A DNA stretch of 64,000 nucleotides from Zopfochytrium polystomum (GCA_025765615.1 JAIVFJ010000056.1:1-64000), one strand, 5' to 3'; positions 34,861 to 47,074 are shown, counted from the stretch's first letter. Numbers and translations: made by a program. The notes: generated by a model from the sequence alone, not told the origin.

Positions 34861-37307
34861 TTAACTTTCGCAAGCCCTTTGGACCCAAATGGCTATCCCT
34901 CCAGAATCACAACCCAAACTGGAGGCTGTCGCGACGAAGTCACTCCTTGCCTGATTTCCAATTGTTGGCGCCGACGTGGATGACGAGGAACTACCCGCAA
35001 AGAAGCTGAAGAACATTTCGGGAAACGAGATCGGGCCAAACACGGCGCCGGAGTTCCACATCAACACGCTGTAAAGGAACAGGGGAATCGCCCAGCGCGG
35101 AAGTCGAATCAAGGCAGAAGGGAAGGCGAACAAACTCAAAATGTTAGTCTTTGGTTTTGGTACAGGCACTGGCGTGGTGGACGGAAGGACCGTGTCAAGG
35201 GTAGATTTTCTAGGTAGGCGAACGTGGAACTGCCGCTTTTCGGAAAAAGGATAGTCCTCAAAGGAGCTTTTCGAATGGTACTCGTTTGGCTTGGCAACGG
35301 TTTCTACAGTGGATTCTTGCTCCCGATACCAGCTGAGCTCATTCTGAAGACTCGTTATCATGTCTGATAATTCCTGTTCTTTGAGGGACCGCGCCGCCAA
35401 CTCAGATTGAGCTTTCAAAGCCGAATCTTTGGCGACTTTGATTTCTTGATGAAAGACTTCAAGTATGGAATCAAGGTCTTTAAAACCTCTATCAGTCGGT
35501 GACAGCCTGTTGGGGCTATTGTTTCGCGCCGGAGAATGAGAGCGAGAACCGCTTCCGACGGTTTTGGGGCTAAGCGCACGCTCTGATCCAAAATCTTGAA
35601 TCACCAGGGAATCATTTGCACTTGCAGTGAACTCAGGCAGAACGTCCACTCGCACAGAGGCAATGCAATGAGGCGAAGCAATGGGCTCCATGGGTATTGC
35701 TAAGGACGATGTCCAGGCTGTGATCGACTCTAGGCTGGAAAATTCAACAGCATTCACATCTTGAGGCGTGTAAACCTGACTGGATACGGCCACTAAACGC
35801 GACATTTGAGACTCTGAAGAATCAAGCTGAGACTTTAAAACGGTGATACGTGCTTCCAGCCTGGCGTTTTCAGCCATATACTAGAAAAATCTGAATACGT
35901 GCCGACACCAAGAGCGAGATTCACCTTTCGAATCTCTGACTCCAGGAGTTTCAATGAGGATTCTTTTGCTGCCGACTCATCTTCTTTTCGCTTCAGATCG
36001 GCCATCAGTTTCACCTCATAGCCTGCCATGGAGAGCGTCAGACGAGAAAAACCAAGGATTACAAATGCTCACTTTCTTTTTCATCTAGAACAGCACGAAG
36101 GGACTGACACTCCGCACGCTTCTCCTCCAATTCCTTCGCAAGTTTCCAGGCAGAGCTTTCCATCTGCAAAAGACTATGTAAGAGGATTAAGCTCATTTTT
36201 TGAAGGCTTACTTACCATTTCGATCTGAGATAGCTGGGCTCGTTCGACTGCGCGTAGATCAGCTAACTGCCGCTTGCTGGATGCAACATCGCTTTGCCAA
36301 ATCTTGATCCTTTCTTGGAGGGCTGCAATGCGACTCTCCGATTGCTCTTGAGAAACCGATAAACGCTTCTCCGTATCATATAAGCGCTTCGTAACATCAA
36401 GCATGCAAGCGCGAAGTTTTTCAAGCTCCTCTGTATTAACTTCGGGCAAGAGAAACGCGGAAGAAGCAGGCGGCATCGCATTGCAAGCGGTAGCAAAAAG
36501 CGGCGCTTTGAGTGGCGAGTTTGGTTGCACATAAGATGATTCACCGTTTGCGAGGCGCGGAAAGGGGAATTGCAATCGAGGTTGACCCTCCACGTCAGGC
36601 GTCAGTGGCGGCGACGGCACCCACGGGAAACTCTTTCCAACGTTAGATCGAGTTGGGCTTCCGTGCTCAGAAGAAGCCAATGCAAACCCTGATGGAAGGC
36701 TGCCAGAGGATCCACGGCTACGCCGCTTCACGTCCGCGCCAATACTTCTCGCCGATATGGACGATTTGAGAACTGGCTCGGTGCGAGTTCGTGAGCCAAA
36801 GTGCGCTGCGTCACCCGCATCTTCCGTGACAGGCCTTTCTGAAGAGTGGGGTATTGACGCCGAATAAGTTTGACTCCCAACACCGGATCCGCCTATCGCC
36901 GAGGAGACGAAAGGAGAAACGGCATGAGTTGCAGAACGGAACACAGCCGAATGTTCCAAGAGCGACGCAAGGTCGCTCAGGTGCACCGTTGCAGTAGGGT
37001 TCACAGCAAGGATGGGGGCAGAAAAGGCCTGCAGCCTCGCGAGCCGAAATAGGTCCACGCGCAAGCGATCCGATGCAGGATCAGATTCTCGGAGTGACTC
37101 GACATGATCCGAGAGTGCAGTGATCAAGTCAGTCAGGCGAACTGGATTTGATTTGCTATCTGAATGGTAGCTTAGCAAACTTTTCCACCACAAGAGGCAT
37201 TTATCACCAGAGTTCGCCATCCATTTTCCACCATCATTGCCGTAGCTCTTTGCTGAAAAGGTTTCACCAGGAAGGGTGACTGAGGCGTTACCAGAGACAG
37301 TCGACAT
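34861..37307 (-). CDS. Coiled-coil protein with C-terminal hydrophobic segment, uncharacterised
   Basis: Not recognised. Exons (minus) 37307-36216, 36163-36073, 36022-35925 and 35880-34861 join in phase to 766 residues; introns of 52, 50 and 44 nt. The N-terminal third is helical then Ser/Pro-rich (repeated SP and RS sites). Residues ~300-490 form heptad-like helices (EELEKLRACMLDVTKRLYDTEKRL; ESSAWKLAKELEEKRAECQSLRAVLDEKES). A second Ser-rich region and another helix follow, then a hydrophobic stretch near residue 690 (AIPLFLYSVLMWNSGAVFG) about 75 residues from the end, suggesting a membrane anchor. This design fits a golgin-like or ER tether, which is inference from architecture only. It sits head-to-head with the splicing factor gene (starts ~135 bp apart), so they may share a promoter. 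Confidence 0.8.
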
Positions 37308-37442
37308 CTGCGATGAGAAGATGTGGAGGTCGCGCACAACGCGCAGAGACGGGGGATTTCAATATTGCACACCAGTCAAAATTCTTTTCTTTCTTATTTG
37401 CCTCTCGATTTTTCCTGCAACGAATCACTTGAGCGACACACG

Positions 37443-38757
37443 ATGGCCCTCTTTATCGGCAGGCTTCCAGTGGAAGTGAAGGTGCGACGATTTGGCAAGG
37501 GAGAGTGATACATGAGGGTGTCCATGAGTTGTCCGGAGTCCTATACCAAGGATCGGACCTTCAATGCCCAACTTGACAGATTTCATAACGTTGATATGAT
37601 GACTAAAAACTCTTACAAGGTCGGAGATCTGGAGGACATTTACAAGAAGTTTGGCCCGATTTCAAGGTATGCTAGGCGCGACTTTGATGAGCACTTTTTC
37701 ACCAGATGTGATTTGTGGAAAGGCTGGACATCAAGCGAGGAACATCTTTCAATTTCGCTTTCATTGAGTTTGAGGACAAGCGCGATGCTGAGGATGCACT
37801 GAAGGATACGGATGGCAAGGACCTCCCCGAATTCAATACCAAATTGGTAGTGGAATGGTCCCGCGGCGGTCGTCGCTCGGGTGATGCAAATGAATGTTTC
37901 AAGGTAGTGTTCGTTTGCCGAACTTCCCGTTTTCTTGACATGTCCAATATTAGTGTGGGAAGGAAGGCCACTGGGCTCGCGACTGCCCAGGCAATGATCG
38001 AGGAGGAGGGTAAGAATATTTCGTCCCACAATATGCCCTAATGTACATCTGCAGTCGAAGGTACATAAATCGAGTCGAGTCGAAAGCTCCATCTTTCTGC
38101 TAACTAAAGCCTTTCATTATCCTTCGTTGGTGCCGAAGGGTATCACCCCGTAGAAGGTGGGTTTTATGAATTATTTCCTTTTTCTGTGTTGCGTCCCAGG
38201 ATGCGAAGCCAGTCACAATCTACCGCTCGGTGCCACCGTGTTGTTCGGATGCCCAGGGCAGGACTGTTCGCGGCTCTCCGCTCCCTGCTCGCCTGCTGAG
38301 TGCTTTGTAAAGAAGTGGTATCTTTGTGCCTTTGGCGCCGATTGGAAAACCCGTTCATTCGCCGGATGATTGCGCCGGACACAATAAGCCATCGCCGTGG
38401 TCGCATGTCGGTTGAAAACATTTCTACCTCTGGGCCATGCTCCTTGAATATTTTTCAACTGCCTGTCTGCCACAAGTGCGCGCAATGGAAGAATTGCCTG
38501 CCTTCGTTTTTGTTTTGTGGGTCTTCGCCTCAAATTGATTGTCAGAAACCCTTCTCATTCGTTTCTAAATCAAGCGTGGGAAGTTTCTAACTTTCCCTGT
38601 CTTCCTTACCAGGCGTTCACGCTCTCGGTCTCGGTCTCCACCAAGACGCCGGTCTCCGCCGCGGGACCGCGAGCGTGACCGCGATCGCGATTACACTCGC
38701 GACGACCGACGTGACGATAGACGCGAGCGCCCGAGGTCGCGGTCCCCTCGTAGATGA
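37443..38757 (+). CDS. SR-type splicing factor (RRM, zinc knuckle, RS tail)
   Basis: Exons 37443-37481, 37620-37666, 37723-37903, 37954-38009 and 38613-38757 join in phase to 155 residues. RRM: LFIGRLP (RNP2) near the start and FNFAFIEFED (RNP1). A CCHC knuckle (CFKCGKEGHWARDC) spans intron 3. The tail is RSRSRSRSPPRRRSPP followed by alternating Arg/Asp and ends RPRSRSPRR. This domain order is that of SRSF7 and plant RSZ proteins, which bind exonic enhancers and recruit the spliceosome in the nucleus. Introns 1-3 are 138, 56 and 50 nt, but intron 4 is 603 nt. Long introns in SR genes often hold a poison exon for autoregulation. Start is the first ATG that puts RNP2 at the N-terminus. Confidence 0.9.
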
Positions 38758-39449
38758 TTTGAGTGAATGGAATCAAGAATGATAAAAGGAAAGCGTTAAA
38801 TTCTCCTGTTGTGCTGGTGTATGAGAAGAACCGAAAGAAAAAAGAAAGAATTGCTGTTTTCGTCGAAGTGGCATCCCGTGTTGAAAGAACAACTGTCATT
38901 CAAACGTCCTCAACAACGATTGAGAAAACGAGGTGATGCCTGCCTTTTATCATTTTTATACGATGTCTGCCACTTAGAAAAAAGGAAAAAAAGATAACAT
39001 AAAGGAGGTTTGAACCATGAATGAAAAATGAAAAGGCCTTTTTCTTCCTTGTTCCTCTAATGAGATTGCTCGTTGTTGGTATAGAAAACAACCCGCAAAG
39101 AGGCAATCGCAGCTCAGTTGCCAGTGAACTTTATTCAAATTGGTGTAAAGTTCAGGTACGTCCCGCTCTGGCCGAACAACTGCTCCTGCCGTTGTTTGTG
39201 CTGCTTTCACAGCTTCATAATGGCAGGACAAAAACTGCCAACTGCCCAAACACAGGAAAGCTTGGTGCAGTTTATGTTACTTAAAGTTCCATTGGCAGTT
39301 TCTGTTTAATCATTGCTTTTGTGGCCTATTTGAGCAGTTGCGGTGCCAAAAAACGAATGGGTGAAAGTTTCCACCCTACCCGGGCAAATCCAAAAAGGAC
39401 CAGTTTGAAAAGTAAAATTTTCTGTACTATATAAGCAAAACTTGTACAA
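38758..39449. other. Intergenic, no gene supported
   Basis: Small open frames (for example 39118-39309) show no known domain. An imperfect TATA-like TATATAAG near 39430 belongs to the adjacent copia LTR region. Confidence 0.35.
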
Positions 39450-39916
39450 TCTGATTTGATCTGCTTGTAAACAGTCTACTCTGAGTGAGTGAGTGGAAGG
39501 AGTGAATGAAGTGGAGATGTGTGTTTGTGGGTGATCCTTCTCCCCAACTTGGAGAGAAAGAAAACTCTGTTATTAACTATTGATACATGATGATGATATA
39601 CACGCTGTAATAGTTGCTAGGCAAGTGTGACTGGCACAGGGTAAACCCTCTCCTATATTATCTGCTTGAGCAGAGGAGGAGGAAAACTGTTGACACCAGG
39701 TTTCCGTTCCACTTAATACTTGGAGTATTTGTCATCAGCGCAAGCCAGCACCCAGGTCTGCATTGGCGGTGGCTCGCTCTCCCATGGGCATCGTGAGAAT
39801 GATAACTGACAGTCACAAGAGGTTCAGGTCTGTCTTGCGCCTCTTGCTGCTAGCCAGTCAGTTCCGCCTAACACCCCCAGGCACGATGGCCATGGGTTGT
39901 AGCACCGTCATGCAAA
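39450..39916 (-). repeat. Copia LTR with adjacent 3' internal end
   Basis: Reverse complement of 3980-4395: LTR start TGTTAGGCGG lies at 39879 on the minus strand, preceded (39880-39916) by the purine tract and the GGTGCTACA segment found before the LTR at 3980. So this is a copia 3' end in minus orientation, truncated by the LINE tail. Confidence 0.75.
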
Positions 39917-40034
39917 GGTTTGCTGAGGAGATACCTGGACGTAGTCCATTACGGTTCACCATTGATGGCTCTTTCTCTTCCTGCCAGCCCCTCTGGGGCT
40001 GGAACAATAAAAAAAAAAAAAAAAAAAAAAAAAG
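39917..40034 (+). mobile_element. 5'-truncated LINE copy
   Basis: From GTTTGCTGAGG to the A-run (40009-40033) it matches the last ~115 bp of the LINE ending at 3214, including the hairpin (39984-40002) with no change. Severe 5' truncation plus an A-tail is the hallmark of target-primed insertion. Confidence 0.85.
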
Positions 40035-40294
40035 TAGGGCAGAGCAGTCTGAGCCATTCATGAATAATATACATGGCTGCTGCTAAGAGACAGTCCAAAT
40101 CTCAGTGGTTCAGCTTGCAGGGACGATAATAACCCATGAAAATAATAAGAAACGGGGTCCAGATGTGTTACACCACTTTCGTGAAACATTGTTTGGTTGA
40201 GTCAAATTGAAAATCCTCACAAGTTATCAGTTAAAAAAGCGGTGTATACTCATTTTATTTGAGGTTGCAGGCTCAACAGCCTGTCATCCTCACA
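40035..40294 (-). mobile_element. TGTGAGGA-type element end
   Basis: Reverse complement of the first ~290 bp of 22157-24291, ending on the plus strand with CATCCTCACA inside copia RT sequence. The LINE tail abuts its other side. Confidence 0.75.
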
Positions 40295-41221
40295 GTCGAG
40301 TTTGTGTTGCGAGGTATTGAATTTTCATGAGTGTGGATTGATACCAGCTTGAGTCGCTCTCACCGAGTTCAATTGACGTTTTGTCATGCATAAAAGTGAT
40401 AGACATTGGAGTTGATGCAATATCAAGGTCGTCCCACATTTTCTCTTCAGTGAGAATTGTCCTGGTGCATTCGTCTAGGCCCATCCAAATGCCTTTGGCG
40501 TTGCGCTTGAGGTGGATGTGAATCACTTGGCTGACAGTGGTTTCCTCGAGGACATGCTGTACTCAGTGCAAAAAGCATCCTCAATTCTTGCGACAAGAGC
40601 TGGGGTGTTGGCCATGACATTAATGTCGTCGACAAAAACAAAGATGATTTCAAATGTTTGCTGCTGAGTGTGTACTTGAAAGAAGAGGCAGGGCTCAGCA
40701 AGAGATTGATTGAAGCCAAGTTTCTCGACAGTGAACTTGCAAAGGGTCAGGAACCAGTTTCGTCCAGATTGATGAAGTCCATAGAGGCTCTTGAGGAGTT
40801 TGCAGAATAATTTCTTTCCATCTGGAGTGAATTGCTTGTGGCCTTTTGGTGGATGCATGTAGATGATTTCTTTGAGGAAAGTGTACAGGTAGGCTGTGTT
40901 GACATCCATGCTGTGGTACTTGATGTCAAAATCAAGGCTGATTGCAATGAGCAGTCGGATGGCCTGGATCCAGACGACAGGAGAAAAGGTGTCTGTGTAG
41001 TTGATGCCTTCGCGTTGGGTGATTCCACATGCGACAAGACGGGCTTTCCATCGCTTCAGCCAGCCAAAAGGGTTGAGTTTGTAGGCATAAACCCATTTGC
41101 AGAACATTGCGCCATCACCAGGAGGAAGAACTGCCCAATTCCCAGGCCTTGTTCTCATCCATGAGAGAGTGAAGCTCCTCAAGCTCAGATGCAGTCCATT
41201 CTTCGTTATACGTGGGCTTCC
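40295..41221 (-). pseudogene. Copia reverse transcriptase fragment
   Basis: The minus strand encodes an RT with KARLVACGITQREGINY, DTFSPVVWIQAIRLL, MDVNTAYLYTFLKE and the catalytic FVDDIN. It lacks integrase upstream and breaks off directly into the first ~112 bp of a copia LTR (41222-41334), an arrangement that cannot be original. A frameshift near 40523 separates the distal RT part. It is nearly identical to 26340-27060. Confidence 0.85.
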
Positions 41222-41334
41222 TTGTGGGAACGTGGCTTGCTCTCCCATGGGCATCATGAGAATGATAACTGACATTCACAATAGGTTCAGGTCCATCTTG
41301 TGCCTCTTGCTGCTGACCAGTCAGCTCTGCCTAA
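41222..41334 (-). repeat. Copia LTR fragment
   Basis: First ~112 bp of the TGTTAG LTR, reversed. It starts TGTTAGGCAGAG at 41334 on the minus strand and joins RT coding sequence at 41221. Confidence 0.75.
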
Positions 41335-42721
41335 CACTGCTAAAGCATATTTGCGCAAAAGAGCAAGGCTACGAGATGGCTGGGCAAGATTTTGGCATGA
41401 TTTGGAAAAAAGTGATCAATATTGATATTTCAAGACAAGTTGCTTGTTCTCTGTGTTCTATGAGCTTTCCTTCCTTCATTATGAAGAAGAAATGTGCAAA
41501 GTTCAGTTGGGGTTACTTAATATTTTTGGGACGCTGTCAATGTGCCGAAAATGTGGGTGGGTATATCAAATGCGATATGTGCCACCAGGGCCAAAAGGGT
41601 TAACTAAAATGGTTAAAATTTTGGGGACAGCCTTTTTGACCACAATGAAACAAGCTTTTCAAAGTGATGATTCGAATGGTCACCAGATGACACTTTTATC
41701 ACAACAGCAATACATTGGGCTGACAAACATTTTCGGGCAACCCCCGGATTTAATTAAGTGGCAGCCACGGCGTTTCCAGTCATTCAATTGCGGTGATATT
41801 TATTAAAAACCCTTTGAGACGGGCCAATCATCATTGTTTATTATGCTTCTCAAACTGAGCCAAGCGCTAAGACAGCCGCAATATGTAGAGGGTTAACTCT
41901 GAAGGACAGAATTAGCCTGCATCTCATCATACTCTCTCTCAAGCATATAGGTACTTTGAATAATTGTTTTTAATGGCTCAGACTTTAAAGGCACGATTTG
42001 GAGAAAATTGTAAATATCATAGATGATAACACTCGGACTTCTCTGGCTGCTGGAAATATAGATAGCGCATTTGGCTTTACAGCTGCTATTGGAAAACGAT
42101 AGGGTGTCGATCGACCCCTGGTTTAAGGGTTTGGCTTCTGGAAAACTGTTCAGAGGGAGTGGTGCAAGGGGAACAGTTCCTTTCTTCATTTTGCATGATT
42201 GGTCGTGAGTATTGGAACCAGCCACTGAAACCAAATTTCAAAAGCATTATGTCCTGTTGATGCTCTATCTGTGTAAAAGATTTTTACTGAAAAATTTTCG
42301 GAAAATGATGAAGTTTTTGTATCAGATTTCAGTCCTGTAAGTTGAAATTTTGAAGGTGGCTGAAAATGTTGTTTACAGCAGGTGAAATCCACAGAGAATT
42401 GAAGGGAAAGTATTTCATATAATCGAATGACGCCAAACACACTTTGGAAGTGGAGATATGGGTAAAGGCATTGAATCAATTAGGTCGAAAATATTGATTT
42501 TTTCGGGTATGCATCTGTGTCGCATTGATAACAATCTCTTCAGCTCCTTTTTGGGCAAAGGACTCTTCAAGTCCATACTTCCAAACTGCTTTCCATTAAT
42601 ATGGGAATGAAGGTTGCGCTGAAACAATGTTGTTATCTTCTCCTCTTGAGCACTGAAGCCTTCAATCTTTGAGAGGCTATTATAGACTGAAGACTTCAAC
42701 TCAGCTGCAACAATAGAACAA
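41335..42721. other. AT-rich insert between two LTR fragments
   Basis: About 1.4 kb with clearly lower GC than its neighbours. Open frames of 97-113 residues run on the minus strand (42735-41893) and one of 168 on the plus strand, but none shows a domain I recognise. Codon-like continuity is modest. It could be a decayed gene, an unknown element or foreign DNA. Confidence 0.4.
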
Positions 42722-42787
42722 TAACTGACAGTCACAATAGGTTCGGGTCTGCCTTGTGCCTCTTGCTGCTAACCAGTCAGTTCTGCC
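42722..42787 (-). repeat. Copia LTR fragment
   Basis: About 65 bp matching the LTR start, reversed, with the terminus mutated to CTTACA. Together with 41222-41334 it brackets the AT-rich insert. Confidence 0.65.
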
Positions 42788-42912
42788 TTACAGCGGCAGG
42801 GGCGGGGAGGACGCAAAGGCGATGCGCAGGGTGTTGGTGCCAGAGTCCATCCATCTGTCAAAGTGGGGTGGTTGGCGTCACTCGACGTTGTTGTGGGGTC
42901 GTGAATATCAGC

Positions 42913-42970
42913 CTGTCTGTCTGTCCGTCGGCCTGATTGGTCTCCAAACTGTCTCTCTGTCTGTCTTGAG

Positions 42971-43007
<37 letters not shown>

Positions 43008-43060
43008 GCTTGCCTGAGTGCGTGTTCACCTCGGTTTTTTTTTTTTTTTTTTTTTTTTTT
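42913..43060 (+). repeat. TCTG microsatellite and T26 tract
   Basis: A run of TCTG repeats at 42971-43008 with degenerate flanks, followed at 43035-43060 by 26 T. It lies downstream of the NOP9 stop. Confidence 0.9.
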
Positions 43061-43329
43061 GTTTTTGTTCCGTTTGGCCAAAGGCACTGGGAGACAGGGC
43101 GTGCAAAACCAAGCCGTGCACTGCGGGCAAACGGACTCGTCAGTTAAGAGGTGGGTGGGTGAGGTGAGAGTGCCTCAGTAGATCGCTCTTCCTTCCTGCG
43201 CTCGGGCGTCCCATCCACGCGAGCGCTCACCTGTGTTCAAGAAAGAGGTCGTTCGTGGTTGCTCGCGTAAAACAGTCCTAGACATTTGCCAAATACCCCC
43301 CATACAGATTGCAAATAAAGAGCGTCTAT

Positions 43330-46300
43330 TTAACTTCCCCCGAGTTTGGCTCTCTTGGCAGCCTTCGGTTCGTTGTCGTTGTCTTTTCCTTTTGCTCTGG
43401 CAAAAACTTCTTCAAGGCCGTCAAGGTCAACGTCACGCATTTTCTTTCTCTTCGCCTCCTTTGGTTGCGTTTTATCAAGTGGTGATGTGACGCCAACTTC
43501 CGGAATACTTCCTCTCTCAGAGGGATTCTGTAGCAGGGAACACCAAAGGCGATCTCCCTGATTCCAATTTCAATCAATGGTGGATTAGTGAGGTCCAGTG
43601 CGAGGATGCGGAGAATGCATACCTGCGAGGCGGTTGTTTCGCGCAACGCTTGATGGTCATCCTCCGCCGGTTTGAAGTCATCAAACATATGTTTCTTCTT
43701 CTGCAGGCCGCTTTGTCGTCGAATCCAATCATATCTTCGGCGGTTGAACTCATCCAATCGAAAGTTGATGACCAGATACTTGCCAAAGAAGTTGGACGAG
43801 AGCGCTAAGAGCTCTTTAGTGAGTTCTTCCGCGATTCTCTCCTGTCGGCAAAACTAGCTCAGAAAAAAAATCTTTCATTTTCCAGTTACGAAAACGAACT
43901 TTCATCGAAATGTCAGCAATCGACCAGCATCTTTCCACAAGTCGACTGCCATACTTGTCCTGTGCCATTTCGGCAAACTTTCCACTCAAGCCGTGCAGTA
44001 TTTTCTTGCTGGCCTTCGATGGCAAGTAAGGATTCGACAAAACGTGCTCGAAAACACGCGATCCCACGGCGTGGAATATCCAATGGTACGTTTCTTCGGC
44101 AGGAGTAGAAAGGAAGCTGTGAACCCAGTTAATTGCTTGAGTTAAAAAGGGGAAAAGACCGAGACGATGCACACCTGTCAGTGAGCAACCGTGACTGGGC
44201 AACTGGAAATTTTAACAGGTGCTCCACGCAATACGCGCCTTGAATGTCAAAATAACTCTTCCTTGGATGGGATGCATAATCCTTGGACAGGTTACAAAAA
44301 CGCGTAATAGAACACCTTTGCGGGCTTACTTCAAAGGACTGCAAATGCAGCAGCAAATTAATTAGATTTCGTTGACGCTCAGAGGTCGTGGCGTGAAGCG
44401 CAGAGCAGATCGCCTAATAAATAGTGTTAGTGTAGAGCGGGCACAAGGCAGTCGAACCAACACTGGTTGCTTCTTCATAAAGAGTCGAGTGCCTCACGCA
44501 AGCTTCTAGAGCGCGAACAACAACGCCAGCTCTTTGATTGACTAACCCAGCAGCTTAGGAATGGCAGTGTTTCCAGCAAACTTACAAAGCAGCTTCTCAA
44601 AACCGGGAAGGATTTCCTCCAGAAGCACCTGCACTTGGGCAGCACTGCCGCTGGAAACAAGGAGTCGCTGTACAACGAAGTTCGCGACACGATGGTCACA
44701 CAGAGTAAGCAACTTGCCGCGGAAATATTTAACGTATAAGTCGAAGACAGCGGAGGCTGGAGCTTCCTGGAATTGAAGCGAGTCAGATTCCAAAACGTCA
44801 GTGGAATACCCTAACCTCCAAAATTCTTTCTACGAGACGGGAGCCGACCGTATGCTCCACAAGTTCTCCGAAAAATCCGTTCCTGGTAACTAAGGTGTGA
44901 TTAAAACGCAGTTTTATCCACGTACTCCCACTCACTGGTCATTTTGTCAATATTCAGCAGTCGCGCAACGATCAGTGATCCCAGTCCTTCTATTTTCACA
45001 AGCATCTTCCCCTTCGTCAGCAAAAGGAGCCAGACTACCAAGATCTTTCACCTGCAAAATTGGGTTCGCGACGGCATCGGCGGCACAAACTTGCAGCGCC
45101 TCGTCTGAAAGAGAGTCTAATATAGATGATGATATCTCCACAAGAAGGCGGGCGATAGGTTCAGGCACTCTCCGCTTGCTCCTCTGCTTTTTAATTCGAG
45201 TTTTCTTTTTTAACGAACCAGTGAATCCAGCAATCTTACCTGATTGCTGATACGAGGTTGTCTCCTCTCGGAGTTATCGGCTTTGTGCTTTATCAGATCA
45301 CCAGCTAGAATTCCTCCCGACGCAACCTCCAAAATGCTTCTCACGATGTGACTCGCTATCTTGTTTGCAATAAGTCCGCCCCACTGATCCTTTAACTCCT
45401 ACGTGAAAGTTAGAGCCTCGGAAGCAAACGGATTAAGACAAGCTTGCAACTTACCTCGCATAAGGATATGAACAACTCCTGGAGGGAAGGAATTTCAGTT
45501 TCTGACTGTTCATCATCGATCTCCTCGTCGCTGGGCATTGGACCGGACTCTTGCTACGAACTCTATCAGTCAATGTCTATAAGCAGCATACGTACCTCTC
45601 TTTCCAATATTTCTAGAGATCTCGACAGCACGTTTTGAATGATATGTGACGCGAATCGATGTCGAACTAGCGCGCTATATCTAGCGAAGGATTTAGCGAA
45701 GGATTTAGCGAAAACAGTAACACGATATGAACGCACCTATTCTTAAAAGTCAGCATCAGGCGCCGAATCTGGTAGTCGGAGGAGAGCGAAATCAGTTTCT
45801 CCAATATTCGCGAGCATACGGGGTCTCCCGCTATTTCCGCACTGTGCGCTCCAACTTCCTTGTACACATTTTGAATGAAGAGTGTCATTTCTATAAAGGC
45901 TTAGCCAGCATAACAGTTTTTTGTTAGCAGATCGGAGGTATACCGTCGGCAGAATCGAATGTAGGCTCGTTCAGAATCTTTTCAATAGATGCGAAATAGG
46001 TTTGCAATTGGCGTGGGACAGTGTCCAAGTATGGTTGGTCGGAGCCAAGAGTAGTTGTGATGGGGTTGCCTGCCACCCGCCGACCGAGGGGGGCTGAATT
46101 GGCTCCCGTGAATTGGTGGTCATCGCAGTGGTCGTCTCCTTGACGTAACTGTCCACTCAGGCGACGCTGAGATCTATCCTGACCGCTCGAACCGTTTGAC
46201 CAGCGTTGTACCGCGAGCTGGTCCGGTTCCTCGTGGACGGCCTTCGCACTATCGGGATCTTCCTTACTCTTACGACCACCCCGCTTTCCTCGACGAGGCT

Positions 46301-46541
46301 TTTGGCGTGAACTGTTATTAAGGCTTAGTGTTGGCGGTTCTGTATCTTCTCGCATGCCACTGTCGCTACGGTCATTTTCTGCAGCAGAGATTGCCCCACT
46401 AGAATGCGGACACGTTGGCGTCTGCGCGCTGTCGGCAGCGGCGGCTTTGGATTTGGCCGCGGCTCCGCCCCTCTTCCCTCGCCGTCGTTTACCAGCATTG
46501 GCAGCCGCAACCAACGTGCTGTCATCACGATGTTCCGCCAT
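43330..46541 (-). CDS. NOP9: NOP9, pumilio-type pre-rRNA processing factor (multi-exon)
   Basis: Nucleolar RNA-binding protein needed for 18S rRNA maturation. The first exon starts MAEHRDD at 46541 and is rich in KRRRGKRGG-type nuclear signals. An intron joins DSAD to EMTLFIQNVYKEV, then ILEKLISLSSDYQIRRL. Pumilio-like helices follow (RVANFVVQRLLVSSGSAAQV; GAYCVEHLLKFP; YGSRLVERCWSIADISMK). The C-terminal signature FFGKYLVINFRLDEFNRRRYDW is characteristic of NOP9. About nine short introns are implied. The last (43516-43622) restores a lysine-rich tail, with TAA at 43330-43332. Another near the end removes 60 nt so that SMK joins ERIAEELTKELL. Not every middle splice joint was resolved. It is preceded by a ~170-bp segment duplicated at 50950. 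Confidence 0.88.
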
Positions 46542-46649
46542 TCCCCACCTCCGAAAAAAAAGACAGATTGACAAGTACTGCGGGCGTACAGAAAACAGTG
46601 AAGCAAAACAAAAAAATCAAAGAGCAAAAAAAAAAAAAAAACAAGGAAG

Positions 46650-46825
46650 TGTTGAAATCTGAACGATGATGAGCTAGCGAGCGTGCAGGCAAGTGTGTAA
46701 CGGTGACGAGGAACAGGAGCAGCAGCGACGACGAAGGACGAGACGATGACAGATGAAGATGGGATCAAATACAAATTCTTTTTCTTTCGTCTTATTGATT
46801 ATCACAAGCACAGGGGCATATTCCA
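46650..46825 (+). repeat. Segment duplicated at 50950-51115
   Basis: Both copies start with GTTGAAATCTGA(A/G)C(A/G)ATGAT and end with GATTATCACA(A/T)GCACAGGGGCATAT. The middle is diverged. One copy lies upstream of NOP9, the other downstream of the mannosyltransferase, in the same orientation. Confidence 0.55.
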
Positions 46826-47074
46826 ACAGAAAGATCCGAAAGGGTCAGCAAACTTGAGAATGAAAAATCAAAAGATGCAGCACCTATAAGAGCTTCAAGC
46901 TGGCTCAAAATAAATCTCGGGCGAGATTAAACTGTAAATAAAACATCATCACACAGAGACAAAGTCAATTAAAAAGCAACATTTGAAGCTCAATGAAAAA
47001 CACGCAAATGCCTACCGGATTTTTTTTCTTAGCGGATCCACCCTCTGCTTTGCTTGTTGGCAAAATTCTTCAGA
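46826..47074. other. AT-rich spacer, no gene seen
   Basis: No open frame or repeat supported. It separates the duplicated segment from the Fanzor remnant. Confidence 0.3.

Noticed and set aside
40014..40061. Lysine-rich open frames over A-runs
   Set aside because: They are translations of LINE A-tails.
42769..43029. Thr-Asp-Arg-Gln repeat open frame
   Set aside because: It reads through the TCTG microsatellite and has no other support.
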